Below, in pieces: positions 44,203 to 54,605 of a stretch of DNA of 60,264 bases. Position 1 is the first letter of the stretch; each line of letters starts with the position of its first letter. The translations under genes were made by a program, and so were the position numbers. The notes below the pieces were generated by a model that saw only the letters and a list, made by a program, of their open reading frames with translations, made no database searches and had not been told where the DNA came from. Location: positions 80,226-140,489 of the forward strand of contig JAFUEE010000104.1 of NCBI GenBank assembly GCA_017464085.1, written 5' to 3'. The DNA comes from Pseudomonadota bacterium. Its GTDB lineage: Bacteria > Myxococcota_A > Bradymonadia > UBA4248.

Positions 44203-45507
44203 ATGGAACGTGAGCAAGCAAATTTAGAGTTTAAAAGGCAGTATATCGAGGATATTAAGTACACCGTAGTCGCTTTTGCCAACAGCGAGGGAGGACGGCT
44301 GCTTGTGGGCGTGGAGGACGACGGCTCGGTGTGCGGTGTATCTGATCCTGACGAAACCATGCTTCGCATCATGAATACTGTTAGGGATTCCATTCGGCCC
44401 GACATTACGTTGTTTACGCGTTGCGAGACGATAGAGATGGATGGCCGGTGTGTCGTGGAGCTGACTGTTCAGCGCGGGACATCGCGCCCGTACTATCTGT
44501 CAGGCAAGGGCATTCGGCCGGAGGGCGTTTATGTGAGGCAAGGGGCGGCCTCGGTTCCGGCCTCGGAGACGGCCATTTTAAACATGATTTCGGAAACATC
44601 TGGGGCCTGTTATGAAGAAGCCGTTTCTCTGAAGCAGGATCTGACATTCAAAAAAGCAGAAGCGTATTTTCGGCAAAAGAAAGTCGCATTCGGCGAAGCG
44701 CAAAAGCGCTCGCTTGGGCTGATTAATTCGGATGGAATATATACTAATCTAGCCCTTCTTCTTTCGGATCAATGTGTGCATTCTGTTAAATTGGCTGTAT
44801 TTGACGGCAGCGCCAAGACGGTGTTCCGGGATCGTATGGAGGCCACTGGTTCGCTGTTCGAGCAGATACATCAGAGCTTTGAATTCATAAGCCGGCACAA
44901 CCGGCTCCATTCGAGCTTTGATGGTCTGGAACGCATAGATGAACGAGATTATCCGATAGAAGCCATTCGGGAAAGCCTTCTCAATGCTTTTATCCATCGG
45001 AAATATGATATCGGTGGGGCCACGCTTGTGAGCATGTTTGATGACCGACTGGAATTTGTCACACTTGGGGGATTGGCACCTGGAATACAGCAAGATGATC
45101 TTGGGCTTGGCGTTTCAGTGTTGCGTAATCGCAATCTGGCCAACGTATTTTATAGATTGCATCTCATTGAGGCTTATGGCACGGGGCTCATGAAGATTCA
45201 CGAATGTTATGCGGAGGCTTCTGTCAAACCGAAGATAGAAATTTCATCTAATGCATTCAAGATAACCTTGCCAAACCTGCATTTCCGGCAGCCATCCGCC
45301 AATTTGCCAGATGCAGAGGAAACTGAATGTTTAACAGAAAGGATTCTAGCGCTGTTTCAAAACAAAGAAGCGCTATCTCGCAAAGAGATCGAATCGATGC
45401 TTGATATATCTCAGACTTCGGCGATCAATGCCCTTCGCGCACTGCTCGATCAGGGGCGTATTATCCGCAGAGGGACGGGCAAGAACACGCGGTATGTGAG
45501 AGGATGA
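44203..45507 (+). CDS. AlbA_2/Schlafen-domain putative transcriptional regulator
   Basis: 434 residues with GGAGG upstream. The N-terminal AlbA_2 (Schlafen-like) domain has LEFKRQYIEDIKYTVVAFAN and EGGRLLVGVEDDG. The middle part matches the COG2865 RecG-like ATP-binding region (PIEAIRESLLNAFIHRKYDIGG, EAYGTGLMKIHE). The C-terminus is a winged helix (LSRKEIESMLDISQTSAINALRALLDQGRIIRRG). Such proteins are common accessory-genome regulators. The operator array at its promoter suggests autoregulation. It may belong with the GmrSD gene downstream as an island, but 470 bases separate them. Confidence 0.87.
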   Translation: MEREQANLEFKRQYIEDIKYTVVAFANSEGGRLLVGVEDDGSVCGVSDPDETMLRIMNTVRDSIRPDITLFTRCETIEMDGRCVVELTVQRGTSRPYYLSGKGIRPEGVYVRQGAASVPASETAILNMISETSGACYEEAVSLKQDLTFKKAEAYFRQKKVAFGEAQKRSLGLINSDGIYTNLALLLSDQCVHSVKLAVFDGSAKTVFRDRMEATGSLFEQIHQSFEFISRHNRLHSSFDGLERIDERDYPIEAIRESLLNAFIHRKYDIGGATLVSMFDDRLEFVTLGGLAPGIQQDDLGLGVSVLRNRNLANVFYRLHLIEAYGTGLMKIHECYAEASVKPKIEISSNAFKITLPNLHFRQPSANLPDAEETECLTERILALFQNKEALSRKEIESMLDISQTSAINALRALLDQGRIIRRGTGKNTRYVRG

Positions 45508-45975
45508 GGGGAAGGGGGGTAAGGGGGATATTCACTTGGTGGCTGAAGAACTTTGAAAGTAACCATTTAGCCCCTTATGATCTGGCTATAGAATAAGGTT
45601 TTAAGCTCAGGCATTAGGCAGTAGGTAATAATAGGAAAGCATGGTTTTGATTTCAAATGTTTGGCCTGGTTTTATTGCCGAATGATGTTAAATGGAGCCT
45701 GCTGTGGCTGAATGTGCTACTTTCGTCTGAATGGTAACCTTTGAAGGTTTTGAAAGTTGAATAAGTATTGTAAAGGAGTGTAATGCGTGATATAATAAAG
45801 AGGGGAGTTTTATCCGATGATCACGGTTTAAAAGCATCCCATGGGTCTTTGAAACGTTGGAATTAGGTTACGTTGGCGGATGGGCATAGGGCTAGACAAG
45901 GCGTGTTTTAGCTGAACAGTGATTAAAGCTTTCGCGGTTCAGTACTCACCTCATTTTACAACAGGAGAAGTTTAT
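45508..45975. other. AT-rich intergenic region upstream of the GmrSD gene
   Basis: About 470 bases. It begins with G-runs after the AlbA_2 gene and becomes AT-rich. The only candidate gene is the 27-codon ORF at 45783-45866. No hairpin of the intergenic family is present, consistent with recent insertion of the flanking defence gene. Confidence 0.5.
45783..45866 (+). CDS. Possible 27-aa small ORF
   Basis: MRDIIKRGVLSDDHGLKASH... ends at TAG 45864-45866. A strong ribosome site (TAAAGGAGTG) lies just before the ATG. It is basic and soluble. It could be a leader peptide or small regulator of the GmrSD gene, but ribosome site plus length alone is weak support. Confidence 0.25.
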   Translation: MRDIIKRGVLSDDHGLKASHGSLKRWN

Positions 45976-48297
45976 ATGACAGAGTTTGTTCAAGGTATTC
46001 ATAAGTTTCTAGCAGATGATGATCTTAGGATAGTTATTCCTGCTTATCAAAGAGGATATAGTTGGACAAGAGAACAGCATAAGGTGTTGTGGGAAGATAT
46101 ATGTAATTTATTAAAAAAATCAGAGAAAACCCACTTTATGGGTGGGGTTATTTCTATTAAAGATTCGAATTCTGGAACTAGGCTCGAAATTATTGATGGT
46201 CAACAAAGAATTACAACTATTTCGATATTTATATTGGCTCTTATTAAATGGGCAAGAATTAATATTATGGGAACTAATAGTGAAAATGAGCAGATTCGTA
46301 AGGAAAGTAAGAAGCATTTTAGGACAATTTTAAGATATATTGGCGAATTGGATGGTGATGAGATAGATGTGGTTAAGCTTGCGTTGAAGAAAAACGTTAA
46401 TGGACAGGATCCTCTTCGTAATGATAACGATGAGTATGATAAGATTGTTAAGATTGCAAATAATTTGAATGTTTATAGTAAGGATAAAAGTGTTAAGTCA
46501 AAAATTAAGTTAGCCTTTGAGTTTTTTTATGATAAGATTTCAGAGCAAATTCAAGACGATAACGATTTGTGGTTTACATCGCTGGTGGGGGCGTTGCAAC
46601 GTATTACAATTGCGAATATAGCACTTGAAAGAAATAAGGATAATCCGCAGCAAGTGTTTGAAAGTATGAATGCGACTGGGTTATCGCTTAAGGAAGCAGA
46701 TAAATGTAGAAATCTGATGGTATTGGGAAGACCGATTTCTAATCCAGATGATCATTCATGGCAAGATATTTGGGAACGTATTGAAAATAATACATTGATT
46801 GGCTGTGTATCGGAGACGGATCTATTCCTTCAGGCATTTTTGAGGTTATATCGGACAAAGGAAAGACCTGGAATTGGCGAGGTTAAAGTATCGAGGTATT
46901 ATGAATTTTTCAAGAGCGTGGTGAAAAAATGTCAGTCAGATGATTGTGAAATAACAAAATTCTATAGATTAATTGAGCGGTATTCGGAATATTATAGTAA
47001 GTTTAAAACGAAACTGACAAAAGAATATCGTTCAGCATATAGCATTGAAAATTCCAATGTCACTCAGTTTTTACCTCTAATACTGGAATTGATAAGTTAT
47101 CTGGAGAATAAATGGATTTCTAATAATGATTTTGGAAATACCTTGAAAGCTATGGAGATATTTATTGTGCGAAAACAGGTTTGCTCACAGAAGATTGATA
47201 TAGATAGATGTATTCAAAGGATAATTTCAGAATTAAATAAGCTAAAGTGTCGTGGGGCTAATGTTGTTGAACTTGTTAAATATTATTTAATAGGGGAGGC
47301 TAATAATGTTCGTATGATCCCGGATGATGAACTTTTTGAATTGAATTTGAATAAGAATTTGTATGATGTGAATAAGCAGCTGTGTAGAAATATACTTGTT
47401 GCACTGGAGCAGTCAATGCAGTCGAAAAGAAGTGAAATTGTTAATATTGAGGATACAACGATTGAACATATCTATCCTCAACACCCTAATAAAAAATGCA
47501 AGGATGAGAATAAACAGAAGTGGCTTCATAAACTTGGAAACTTGACATTGATTAATTTCAATAGAGAACTTTCGGCTTATCCGTTTTATGATTCAGATGA
47601 GGAGAAAAAAGAGATAGAGGAGCATAATAAGGGTAAAAAATATGCAAGAAAGGATAAGGTTGGATGTTCTGTTCTAATAGAAGCTGATGATGGCGAGAAA
47701 TATGAGAAGAAGATAGGATATAAATATTCTAAGCTATGTCTCAATGATAAGTTGGGGGAAATGAAAGATAAGTTGGGCGACATGAAACAATGGGAGGTGA
47801 GTGATATTGAAATTAGACACCAGGCATTAATTCAAGAGTGTTTATTGCTTTGGCCTGATATTAATTCCAGTTATAGGCCTGTTGAGGATGATATTTCCGA
47901 AGGAACATTATCTCATGAAGATGATGATGAGTTTAAAGTCTACTCTAAATATGAAATCTGTGGGTATCGCTTTGAAGAAGAGGATGAGGTTAGGCTTGAA
48001 ACAAATATTACATCTTGGCCGGAATTCCGTAAAGTCTGTGTTGAGTATTTGATATACAATTATTATGATTTGGTCAAGCGGATGCTGGATGAAAATGTGA
48101 ATAGAGGCGATGATATGATAGTCTCTAATGTTAAAAAATCTAAATTTTATTTAAAATCTGAGCATGTTGAGGATGTGTTTATATTTAAGCCAAATAATGG
48201 AAATCCAGAGGGTATGCTTCCTGAATTGAGAGACATGATTAAATATTTAGATCTGGATCCTTCTGAGTTTGTCTTTTTTGTCACCAAAAAGAAATAA
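45976..48297 (+). CDS. GmrSD-type DUF262/DUF1524 defence nuclease
   Basis: 773 residues from ATG 45976 with AGGAG upstream. The N-terminal DUF262 domain has IPAYQRGYSWT and IIDGQQRITT (the DGQQR nucleotide-hydrolysis motif) and FESMNATGLSLKEADKCRN. The DUF1524 HNH-like nuclease has TTIEHIYPQ and KLGNLTLINFNREL. A further 190-residue C-terminal extension (YEICGYRFEEEDEV, EFVFFVTKKK) is outside the classical fusion. GmrSD enzymes are type IV restriction systems against modified phage DNA. Codon use is far more AT-rich than all neighbours, a clear sign of transfer. Confidence 0.9.
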   Translation: MTEFVQGIHKFLADDDLRIVIPAYQRGYSWTREQHKVLWEDICNLLKKSEKTHFMGGVISIKDSNSGTRLEIIDGQQRITTISIFILALIKWARINIMGTNSENEQIRKESKKHFRTILRYIGELDGDEIDVVKLALKKNVNGQDPLRNDNDEYDKIVKIANNLNVYSKDKSVKSKIKLAFEFFYDKISEQIQDDNDLWFTSLVGALQRITIANIALERNKDNPQQVFESMNATGLSLKEADKCRNLMVLGRPISNPDDHSWQDIWERIENNTLIGCVSETDLFLQAFLRLYRTKERPGIGEVKVSRYYEFFKSVVKKCQSDDCEITKFYRLIERYSEYYSKFKTKLTKEYRSAYSIENSNVTQFLPLILELISYLENKWISNNDFGNTLKAMEIFIVRKQVCSQKIDIDRCIQRIISELNKLKCRGANVVELVKYYLIGEANNVRMIPDDELFELNLNKNLYDVNKQLCRNILVALEQSMQSKRSEIVNIEDTTIEHIYPQHPNKKCKDENKQKWLHKLGNLTLINFNRELSAYPFYDSDEEKKEIEEHNKGKKYARKDKVGCSVLIEADDGEKYEKKIGYKYSKLCLNDKLGEMKDKLGDMKQWEVSDIEIRHQALIQECLLLWPDINSSYRPVEDDISEGTLSHEDDDEFKVYSKYEICGYRFEEEDEVRLETNITSWPEFRKVCVEYLIYNYYDLVKRMLDENVNRGDDMIVSNVKKSKFYLKSEHVEDVFIFKPNNGNPEGMLPELRDMIKYLDLDPSEFVFFVTKKK

Positions 48298-48331
48298 TAA
48301 ATATAGCGTGCAACAAATCAATTTTCTAACT

Positions 48332-48429
48332 CGCCTTGCGTATTGGCGTTAGCCAATAGCAAGGCGGGCCGTATCGCCGCAGGCGATAGGCCGATGTGCA
48401 GGGCGTATCGGGCATAAGCCCGATAGCCC
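48332..48429 (+). repeat. G-bulge hairpin cluster 8 (48332-48366, 48367-48392, 48401-48429)
   Basis: Three adjacent hairpins, all with the unpaired G on the plus strand, past the GmrSD stop. Left arms: CGCCTTGC-G-TATTGGC, GGCC-G-TATCGCC, GGGC-G-TATCGGGC. The first and third resemble members of cluster 9, so whole clusters may be copied. Confidence 0.92.
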
Positions 48430-48531
48430 GCGCTTGAATACTATGCCCTAATCTGCGCCTGTTTGTAATGCCATCTAAATTAATATGGCCCCCTCCTCTG
48501 GCCATCGATGATCATAGCGGCTTATCTAATA

Positions 48532-48560
48532 TTGACAGCATACCAAGCGAGTTCTAGACT
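48532..48560 (+). promoter_or_regulatory. Sigma70-like promoter
   Basis: TTGACA, 17-base spacer, TAGACT (48555-48560). Predicted transcription start is about 48567, 44 bases before the ATG at 48611. Confidence 0.65.
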
Positions 48561-48610
48561 GAACAAGTCTGCCCATTTTATGTTTTTGGGCCGTTTTTAG
48601 GAGGGTGTGT

Positions 48611-49195
48611 ATGAAGAAGTTTTTGACGATGGTTGCGGTTGCCATGACGTGCCTGATGGGCAGCTCGGCGTTTGCTGATTCAGTGGACTGGTGTAATTTC
48701 CAGTGGATGGAGGCTGATTCGCATATCGGCTATGGCCGTATCCTTCTGCCTGAGGGCAAGACAGCGGCAGATGTGAGCGCGTATATGGCGTGCACGACTG
48801 ATCTGAGCAAGCCGGTCGTCGAGTGGAACAAGATTGAGGCGGCACATAATCCGTTTTGCCAGGATTGCGGCAAGAATGTCGAGTTCATGACGGAATCGGC
48901 GTATGCGGGATATCAGGGGACGAATTACTGCACGTTCGTGTTCAAACTCGGTAAAGACGATGTTTTGGCGTGCAGGCCCGTGAAAGACGGTCCGTCTGAT
49001 CCGATGCGCGTGGACAGCAAGCGCAAGCTTGTTTCGGATATGACGCGCACTTTTGCGCCGGACAAATGCGGTGCCGATGATAAAGGTCGTTGCGCCAAAA
49101 ATGAAGTCCAGGCGTGCGTGGATGGCTACTGGCAGCACTATGAGACTTGCAAGGCCGGCAAGACCTGCGATGCCTCTGTGCCCGCGTGCAAATAA
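48611..49195 (+). CDS. Secreted Cys-rich protein
   Basis: 194 residues from ATG 48611 behind AGGAGG (GTG 48605 is an alternative). A signal peptide ends at about AFA-DSVDW. The mature part has about a dozen Cys (CNFQW, ACTTDL, FCQDCGKN, NYCTF, RCAKNEVQACVDGYWQHYETCKAGKTC). The last 45 residues resemble the Cys modules of other large proteins here. No lipobox, so probably periplasmic or released. No family recognised. Confidence 0.8.
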   Translation: MKKFLTMVAVAMTCLMGSSAFADSVDWCNFQWMEADSHIGYGRILLPEGKTAADVSAYMACTTDLSKPVVEWNKIEAAHNPFCQDCGKNVEFMTESAYAGYQGTNYCTFVFKLGKDDVLACRPVKDGPSDPMRVDSKRKLVSDMTRTFAPDKCGADDKGRCAKNEVQACVDGYWQHYETCKAGKTCDASVPACK

Positions 49196-49265
49196 TATAT
49201 TTTAGTTTTTGTTGCGGGGAACACTTTTTTTGGTGTCCAAAGAAGGGGGTTCTCCACGTCCCTTT

Positions 49266-49290
49266 CCTAACAAAGGCATGTATTGTTAGG
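49266..49290. promoter_or_regulatory. Inverted repeat CCTAACAA/TTGTTAGG upstream of lipoprotein gene
   Basis: A perfect 8-bp inverted repeat with a 9-base centre, about 35 bases before the start at 49325. It could be an operator or 5'-leader hairpin. Confidence 0.4.
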
Positions 49291-49324
49291 CGGGGAACGG
49301 GTTGAGAGCGTTAGGGAGGTTTTT

Positions 49325-50488
49325 ATGAAACGGTTACCGTGGTTTGTGCTTTTTGGATTATTCTGTGTGTTGGGCTGTAACGAGGAGGATGATCCGGAAA
49401 TCGAAACTTGTGATTACTACGAATATGTCAGTCATTGCTCGGATAATCATAAGTCATATTTCTGGTGCTCGAGTTCGCTTCTTGCAGAAACAAAATGCGA
49501 GGACGGAGAGCGCTGTGTAGATGATGCCTATGTCGGATGCAGATCAAATAAAGCAGAAGATAAGCCAGAGGAGGGCTTATGCGAACATAATCCTCATGGG
49601 GATGGCAAAGACTATATGTATGAGCCGTTCCAGAACCCTGATAATGATAATTATTGGGAATTTAAGGAAAAGTTGATTGAAAATGGCTTGTGCTTAAATG
49701 ACCGCATTGTTTATGAAGGCGATGCTTCGTCTAGTGATTATGATGGCATTGTCGGATGTAATTCAAATGTATTATATTATTCTGCTTTAAATCTCGGTGC
49801 TGAAAAGGAGAAAACCTATGAAATCTATAAAATGGATTGTGGTGAAACGAAGCGCTGTGATGAAAAGGCCGGATGCATGGAACAATGCGTAGAATTAGGC
49901 GAGACAAAGTATCATCAGTCGTGGCCAAACAGTGACTCCGTGATAAGCGCTACATGCACCAATATCACAAATGGCACCAAAAATCAGTATGATAAATATT
50001 ATACAGTAGGTAATGAATATGCCATAATAGGCGCCGACGACAAGTTTTATTCTGGGACGCAGGAGTGGGAGAATACAAATAACCAGGCTTGTGGGGATGA
50101 CTTTTCAGCGAGATGTTATGGGAATGTCGCAATGGTTTGCGTAGATATGTATGGCGATGCCTCTCAGCGTGCGTTTGACTGCGGCACATCGGTATGTGCG
50201 GATGGGCGAGACTCTTTCCCCGGATTAAATTCTTTAGGGACAACAAATTATAATATGCATGGTGCATGGTGCTTGCCCAGATGTCATGAAAGCGAGAAAG
50301 GCAAGACGTTCAATTCCTGTTATTATGTTGCTGAGTCTTGGTACAGAATAGGTTCTAGCATAGAAGCGAGCACGACATTCGAATGCACGGACGATTATTC
50401 GATTAATGAGTTCAAATATACACCGATGAGCGTCGAATATTGTGAGCATGGGTGTGATAGAAGCACTGGTAAATGCCGAGAAGAATAG
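49325..50488 (+). CDS. Cys-rich lipoprotein
   Basis: 387 residues from ATG 49325 with GGGAGG upstream. The lipobox is CVLGC. The mature protein is acidic, rich in Tyr, Asn and Cys (CDYYEYVSHCSDNHKSYFWC, CEDGERCVDDAYVGC, DEKAGCMEQCVELGE) and ends EYCEHGCDRSTGKCREE. The base composition is somewhat AT-richer than the flanks. No catalytic motif seen; probably a surface lipoprotein. Confidence 0.82.
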   Translation: MKRLPWFVLFGLFCVLGCNEEDDPEIETCDYYEYVSHCSDNHKSYFWCSSSLLAETKCEDGERCVDDAYVGCRSNKAEDKPEEGLCEHNPHGDGKDYMYEPFQNPDNDNYWEFKEKLIENGLCLNDRIVYEGDASSSDYDGIVGCNSNVLYYSALNLGAEKEKTYEIYKMDCGETKRCDEKAGCMEQCVELGETKYHQSWPNSDSVISATCTNITNGTKNQYDKYYTVGNEYAIIGADDKFYSGTQEWENTNNQACGDDFSARCYGNVAMVCVDMYGDASQRAFDCGTSVCADGRDSFPGLNSLGTTNYNMHGAWCLPRCHESEKGKTFNSCYYVAESWYRIGSSIEASTTFECTDDYSINEFKYTPMSVEYCEHGCDRSTGKCREE

Positions 50489-50610
50489 TGTTTGCAGGGC
50501 TTGACGTTCCTTGAAATGTTTTGGGGACATCAAGCTCGCGCTTTCGGGCACGTCTGTTTAATATGTAGCGAGATGAATTTGGGCGTGCTTGAGTGTGTCT
50601 ATATAAAAGT

Positions 50611-50712
50611 GCCGCCTTGCGTATTGGCTTAGCCAATAGCAAGGCGGCGCGCGGCGTATCCGCAAGGATAGCCGCGCGCGCAGGGCGTATCGGGCCGGAG
50701 GCCCGATAGCCC
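50611..50712 (+). repeat. G-bulge hairpin cluster 9 (50611-50648, 50647-50679, 50683-50712)
   Basis: Three hairpins, unpaired G on the plus strand, between convergent genes. Left arms: GCCGCCTTGC-G-TATTGGC, GCGCGCGGC-G-TATCC, GGGC-G-TATCGGGCC. The first two share two bases. The last arm is duplicated, see the 29-bp repeat at 50701-50758. Confidence 0.92.
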
Positions 50713-50758
50713 GCGCATATCAGTTGACGGCCCGATAGCCCGCGCATATCAGTTGACG
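50701..50758. repeat. 29-bp perfect direct repeat across a stop codon
   Basis: Two exact 29-base copies (50701-50729, 50730-50758) contain the last codons and stop of the DUF4215 gene plus the 3' arm of the hairpin at 50683-50712. This is a recent tandem duplication starting within a hairpin arm. Confidence 0.95.
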
Positions 50759-53700
50759 TTGAGCTGGCATTCCTTGGTGCATTTGCCGTTGCCGTTTGCG
50801 TCGCCATCGTCGCAGGCTTCGATGCCTTCTTGGAGGATGCCGTCGCCACAGCGCGCGGGGAGCGTGCAGTCTGCGTTGCATGTGTTATATGTGCCGTCAT
50901 TGATGCCGTCGTCGCATTCCTCGCCGTTGTATTTGTCAACGACGCCGTCGCCGCACTTGGGGGCCATGTAGGAACATCCGAGGCCGCAGTGGCCATAGGC
51001 GCCATCGTTTATGCCGTCGTCGCAGACTTCGCCGAGATATTCCTGCTTGATCTTGTCGCCGCATGTTGGGAGTTTGCAGGCATTTGTGCAGGTGTCGTCG
51101 TTGACGGCGTTTCCGTCGTCGCATTCTTCGCCCGCATCGACGATGCTGTCGCCGCACCCGACGACGCGGCAGAATTCACAGGATTTTCCGGCTGATTCTG
51201 CGCCATTTTTGTAGATTGTCTTGCCGTTTTCATCGATGTCGCATTCTTCATTTTCGTCGAGCGTCTTGTTGCCGCAAGTCGTGATTTTGCAGCTTTTGCA
51301 CCAGTCGGCATTGGTGTCGCAGCCTTCGCCGGTCTCGACTTTGCTGTTGCCGCAGTAGGGCGTGCGCTTGCATTTGACGCAGCCTTCATAGATGGCGGTC
51401 ACATCGTCGGTATGATCCTTGATGTCGCATTCTTCGGCACCGGCGACGATGCCGTCGCCACAGACGGATGTGCATGTGCTGACGCCCATCTTGACGAAGC
51501 CGGTAAGCGTGAGGATGAAGTTCGAGGACCCCATGCAGCGTTCGGCCTGGAAGATATGGATCGGATAGATGCCGCCGCGATACATGTGGAGCTGTTCGCG
51601 GGCCAGGTCTTCGGTCAGGACGATGCTTTTGCGCCATGCGCTGTGCAGGCCGCCCACGTCGACGCCGAGGTGCCGGTTGAAGAATACCCAGACGTCGTCG
51701 TCGCCCTGGAAGATGAGCTCTTCATTTTGCGCGTCATATTTGAAGTAAGTCGTGATGGCGCAGGAGAACTCGCCGTTCTGACTGCCGTTCGAGCCGGCTT
51801 TGCCGTAGCCCTCGTTGACGCCGATTGGCAGGAAGGCTCCGGAGGAATATTGATAAGCATTTGTATTATTCTGACGCGTGAGCGTGATGGACTTGTCAAA
51901 CCGTTTGTTGATGCCCGGAACGTCATGATACCACCATTTGAAGACTTCGGGGCATGTGTAGAGATTGAGGCAGTCGCCGGGGGACGAGGACTGTCCGGCG
52001 ACCTTGACGGGCTTGATTTCTGGGCCCGGCTGCAATCTGGGCGTATCGTCATCGTCGAGAACCGGCGCGACGACGTTCTCGCACCAGCCGTGCGTGCAGG
52101 TGGAATAGAAATCGGGATTGGGACGGCCGATTGCGAGCGGGTTCTGCCAGCGGTACCCGTTGTTCGTCCCCTTGCAAGAGTCGGGAAGCGAGTCATAGAG
52201 CTCTTTTGACACATAACCGTCGGTCATGGGTGTGGTCGAAGCAGACACCGAATGGCCGCCGTATTTGATGACATCCCAGCAGACCATGGGGAGTGTGATC
52301 TGGCTTGGCGTTTCCTGTTGCGGCGCGACACAGCTGAACCCGTGTTCGATCTTGCACAATGGCGAGCAACCGTCGCCTGCGACGAGGTTGCCGTCGTCGC
52401 ATTCTTCGGAATCGAGCGTCATGCCGTCGCCGCATGTGGGCTTGCAGAGGCCGTTGGCGCAGTCGAAGAACATTTCGGAGGTGCATTCCGGGGAGCATCC
52501 GTCGCCTGCGACGAGATTGCCGTCATCGCATTCCTCGCCTTTTTGGAGGATGTTGTCGCCGCAAGAGCCTTTCTTGCAGACGCTTGGTGTGCCTGCACAT
52601 GTGTAGCCTGTTTCGACCGTGCATGTATCCGAGCAGCCGTCGCCGTTCGCGGTGTTCTTGTCGTCGCATGCTTCGCTGCCCTGGAAGACGCCGTCACCGC
52701 ATACGGCGGTCTTGGTGCAAGCAGCGCCGGGCGTGTTGCATTCCCATCCGAATTGTATCTTGCAGCTGACGCAGCCGCCGGAGGACTGAGCATTGCCTTC
52801 GTCGCATGTCTCGTCACCGGTGACCTTGCTGTCGCCGCAGACATCTTTTTCGCACGGGCCGCCGGCGGCGGGGCAGTTGTGATTGGGTTCGCGCTTGCAG
52901 AACTTGCTGCATCCGTCGCCGTCTTTCGAGTTTCCGTCGTCGCATTCCTCGGAGCCGACGGCAAAGCCGTCGCCGCATGCGCGGGCGTAGCATTTGGAAA
53001 GTTTCTTGCCCTGCGCGTCCGGCTTGTCTGGGGTTTCGCATGCATAGCCCGCTTCGATCTGGCAGTTTGCGGAACATCCGTCTCCGTCATTCAGCTCGCC
53101 ATCGTCACAGGTTTCGCCGGTATCTTTGTCGAGGATACCGTTTCCGCATGTGTTCTGGCAGGAAGATTTGCCGGTGCCATCCGTTTCGCATTTCCAGCCG
53201 CGTTCGACCTGACATGTTGCAGAACAGCCGTCGCTGGCGAGCCGGTTCCCGTCGTCGCATTTCTCGCCTTTGGCAGAATCGAGCTTGCCATTGCCGCAGT
53301 CAACAGGCACGCAGACTGTCTTGCCCATCGTCGTCGAGCACGCAAAGCCGGGCTCGTATGTGCATTCCGAAGAACAGCCGTCGTCGTTGTCGGTGTTGTT
53401 ATCGTCGCACTGTTCCTCATGCGAGACTTTGCCGTCGCCGCAGAAATTGAGGCGTTTGCATTCCGTCGTGCACGATTCGTAGGCCGCTTCCGCATCCGGG
53501 GCGACGTTTTCCGCGCCTTTGTCGCATTCCTCGCCATTCTCGCGATCAATATCGTCGAGCAGCGAATCGCCGCAGTAATGTGCGGGTTCGCATTGGGATG
53601 TGCAGGCATCTTCGCCATAATCCATTGCAAGGTCGCCGGTATCACATTTCTCGCCTTCATCGACCAGCCCGTTGCCGCACGAGATCCGCACGCATGGCTT

Positions 53701-54135
53701 GCCGGCCGTATCACAGCGATAACCGGACTCGATCGCGCAGTCCGCTGAACATCCGTCCCCGCTCGCGTCATTGCCGTCGTCACATGATTCGTCCGGGTCA
53801 ATCACGCCGTTGCCGCAGAGCTTTTCGGGTGTTGGGTCTTCTTTGGGGTCATCGGGCGGATCCTTGGGGTCGTCCGGCTTGTTTTCTTTTGTGCATGCGC
53901 CGCCTTTGGGCGGGCAGGTATAGCCGGCTTCGACCGCGCATTCAAACGAGCAGCCGTCGCCGCTGTCCGTGTTTCCGTCGTCGCAGGCTTCGTCGGCTTC
54001 TACGGTGCCGTTGCCGCATTCCTCTGTGACGGCAGGCTCCGGTTGATCATTGGATGGGGTCTCGTTCGTTTCTTCACCGCATCCGATCATGAGCATTGCG
54101 CTCAGCGCGATGCAGTACAAACAGCTTTTTCGCAT
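50749..54135 (-). CDS. Lipoprotein with DUF4215 Cys-rich repeats and fibro-slime domain
   Basis: 1128 residues. The lipobox is MIGC. There are many Myxococcus-type Cys-rich repeats (DUF4215), each CGNGxxxxxExCDDGNxxxGDGCSxxC, in an N-terminal block (about 40-610) and a C-terminal block (about 900-1128). Between them is a fibro-slime/PA14-like domain (about 640-890: [49 protein letters not shown]). This domain occurs in Myxococcota and Fibrobacter surface proteins and usually binds carbohydrate. The protein is presumably anchored at the cell surface. Confidence 0.93.
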   Translation of the reverse strand: MRKSCLYCIALSAMLMIGCGEETNETPSNDQPEPAVTEECGNGTVEADEACDDGNTDSGDGCSFECAVEAGYTCPPKGGACTKENKPDDPKDPPDDPKEDPTPEKLCGNGVIDPDESCDDGNDASGDGCSADCAIESGYRCDTAGKPCVRISCGNGLVDEGEKCDTGDLAMDYGEDACTSQCEPAHYCGDSLLDDIDRENGEECDKGAENVAPDAEAAYESCTTECKRLNFCGDGKVSHEEQCDDNNTDNDDGCSSECTYEPGFACSTTMGKTVCVPVDCGNGKLDSAKGEKCDDGNRLASDGCSATCQVERGWKCETDGTGKSSCQNTCGNGILDKDTGETCDDGELNDGDGCSANCQIEAGYACETPDKPDAQGKKLSKCYARACGDGFAVGSEECDDGNSKDGDGCSKFCKREPNHNCPAAGGPCEKDVCGDSKVTGDETCDEGNAQSSGGCVSCKIQFGWECNTPGAACTKTAVCGDGVFQGSEACDDKNTANGDGCSDTCTVETGYTCAGTPSVCKKGSCGDNILQKGEECDDGNLVAGDGCSPECTSEMFFDCANGLCKPTCGDGMTLDSEECDDGNLVAGDGCSPLCKIEHGFSCVAPQQETPSQITLPMVCWDVIKYGGHSVSASTTPMTDGYVSKELYDSLPDSCKGTNNGYRWQNPLAIGRPNPDFYSTCTHGWCENVVAPVLDDDDTPRLQPGPEIKPVKVAGQSSSPGDCLNLYTCPEVFKWWYHDVPGINKRFDKSITLTRQNNTNAYQYSSGAFLPIGVNEGYGKAGSNGSQNGEFSCAITTYFKYDAQNEELIFQGDDDVWVFFNRHLGVDVGGLHSAWRKSIVLTEDLAREQLHMYRGGIYPIHIFQAERCMGSSNFILTLTGFVKMGVSTCTSVCGDGIVAGAEECDIKDHTDDVTAIYEGCVKCKRTPYCGNSKVETGEGCDTNADWCKSCKITTCGNKTLDENEECDIDENGKTIYKNGAESAGKSCEFCRVVGCGDSIVDAGEECDDGNAVNDDTCTNACKLPTCGDKIKQEYLGEVCDDGINDGAYGHCGLGCSYMAPKCGDGVVDKYNGEECDDGINDGTYNTCNADCTLPARCGDGILQEGIEACDDGDANGNGKCTKECQLNVN

Positions 54136-54384
54136 TCCTTCTCTCCTTTACGTTGGAATAGCCAGATCAAAAGCAACGGGCGGATTATACGAGTTTTGCG
54201 TTGCAATTCAAACGCATTGTATCCATTTCAATCTCGGTGTCTTGAACGGTCACCTCGATGCATGGGGCGCATTATGTTTTTTTATGGGGAGGGGGATGTC
54301 TCCCCCTGCGCGGCTATGTGCTCGACAGAGAGACGTTCCATGGCACTTCTCTACTGTCTGCGCGCATACGCCGCTACCCCCTCT

Positions 54385-54535
54385 CCTGGGTTGCACCCTC
54401 CGGGTTTATCCCGGAACCTGGGGGACATGTTTCATCCGGAACCCGGGGTGTATTTTTGCCCGAGAACCCGGGGTTGCGCCCTTCGGGCTGACCCCAGGCT
54501 AATTTCAATCGCCCCTTCAGGGCGATTGGCAGGCA
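54385..54535. repeat. Noncoding palindromic repeat block (ACCCGGGGTTGCGCCCTTCG type)
   Basis: A run of short inverted repeats: GCACCCTCCGGGT, CCGGAACCTGGGGG, CCGGAACCCGGGGTG, GAACCCGGGGTTGCGCCC, and ATCGCCCCTTCAGGGCGAT. This composition resembles dispersed noncoding repeats often seen beside IS200/Y1-type transposases in many phyla, but no transposase is present. Confidence 0.5.
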
Positions 54536-54605
54536 ATAGGGGTGAGGATTTGACACCACATTTCATAGTCACGCCGGGAAAAATGGCCAATGAGATTACT
54601 CATGT

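Larger units (their letters stand above)
48298..48610. other. Intergenic region with hairpins and a promoter
   Basis: About 310 bases: three family hairpins at 48332-48429, then about 100 bases without visible features, then a sigma70-like promoter at 48532-48560 for the next gene. Confidence 0.7.

Noticed and set aside
52252..53748. A 498-codon plus-strand ORF
   Set aside because: It is antisense to the DUF4215 repeats. Periodic Cys/Asp/Gly codons keep the opposite frame open, and the product is Ala/Val/Phe-rich without domain sense.
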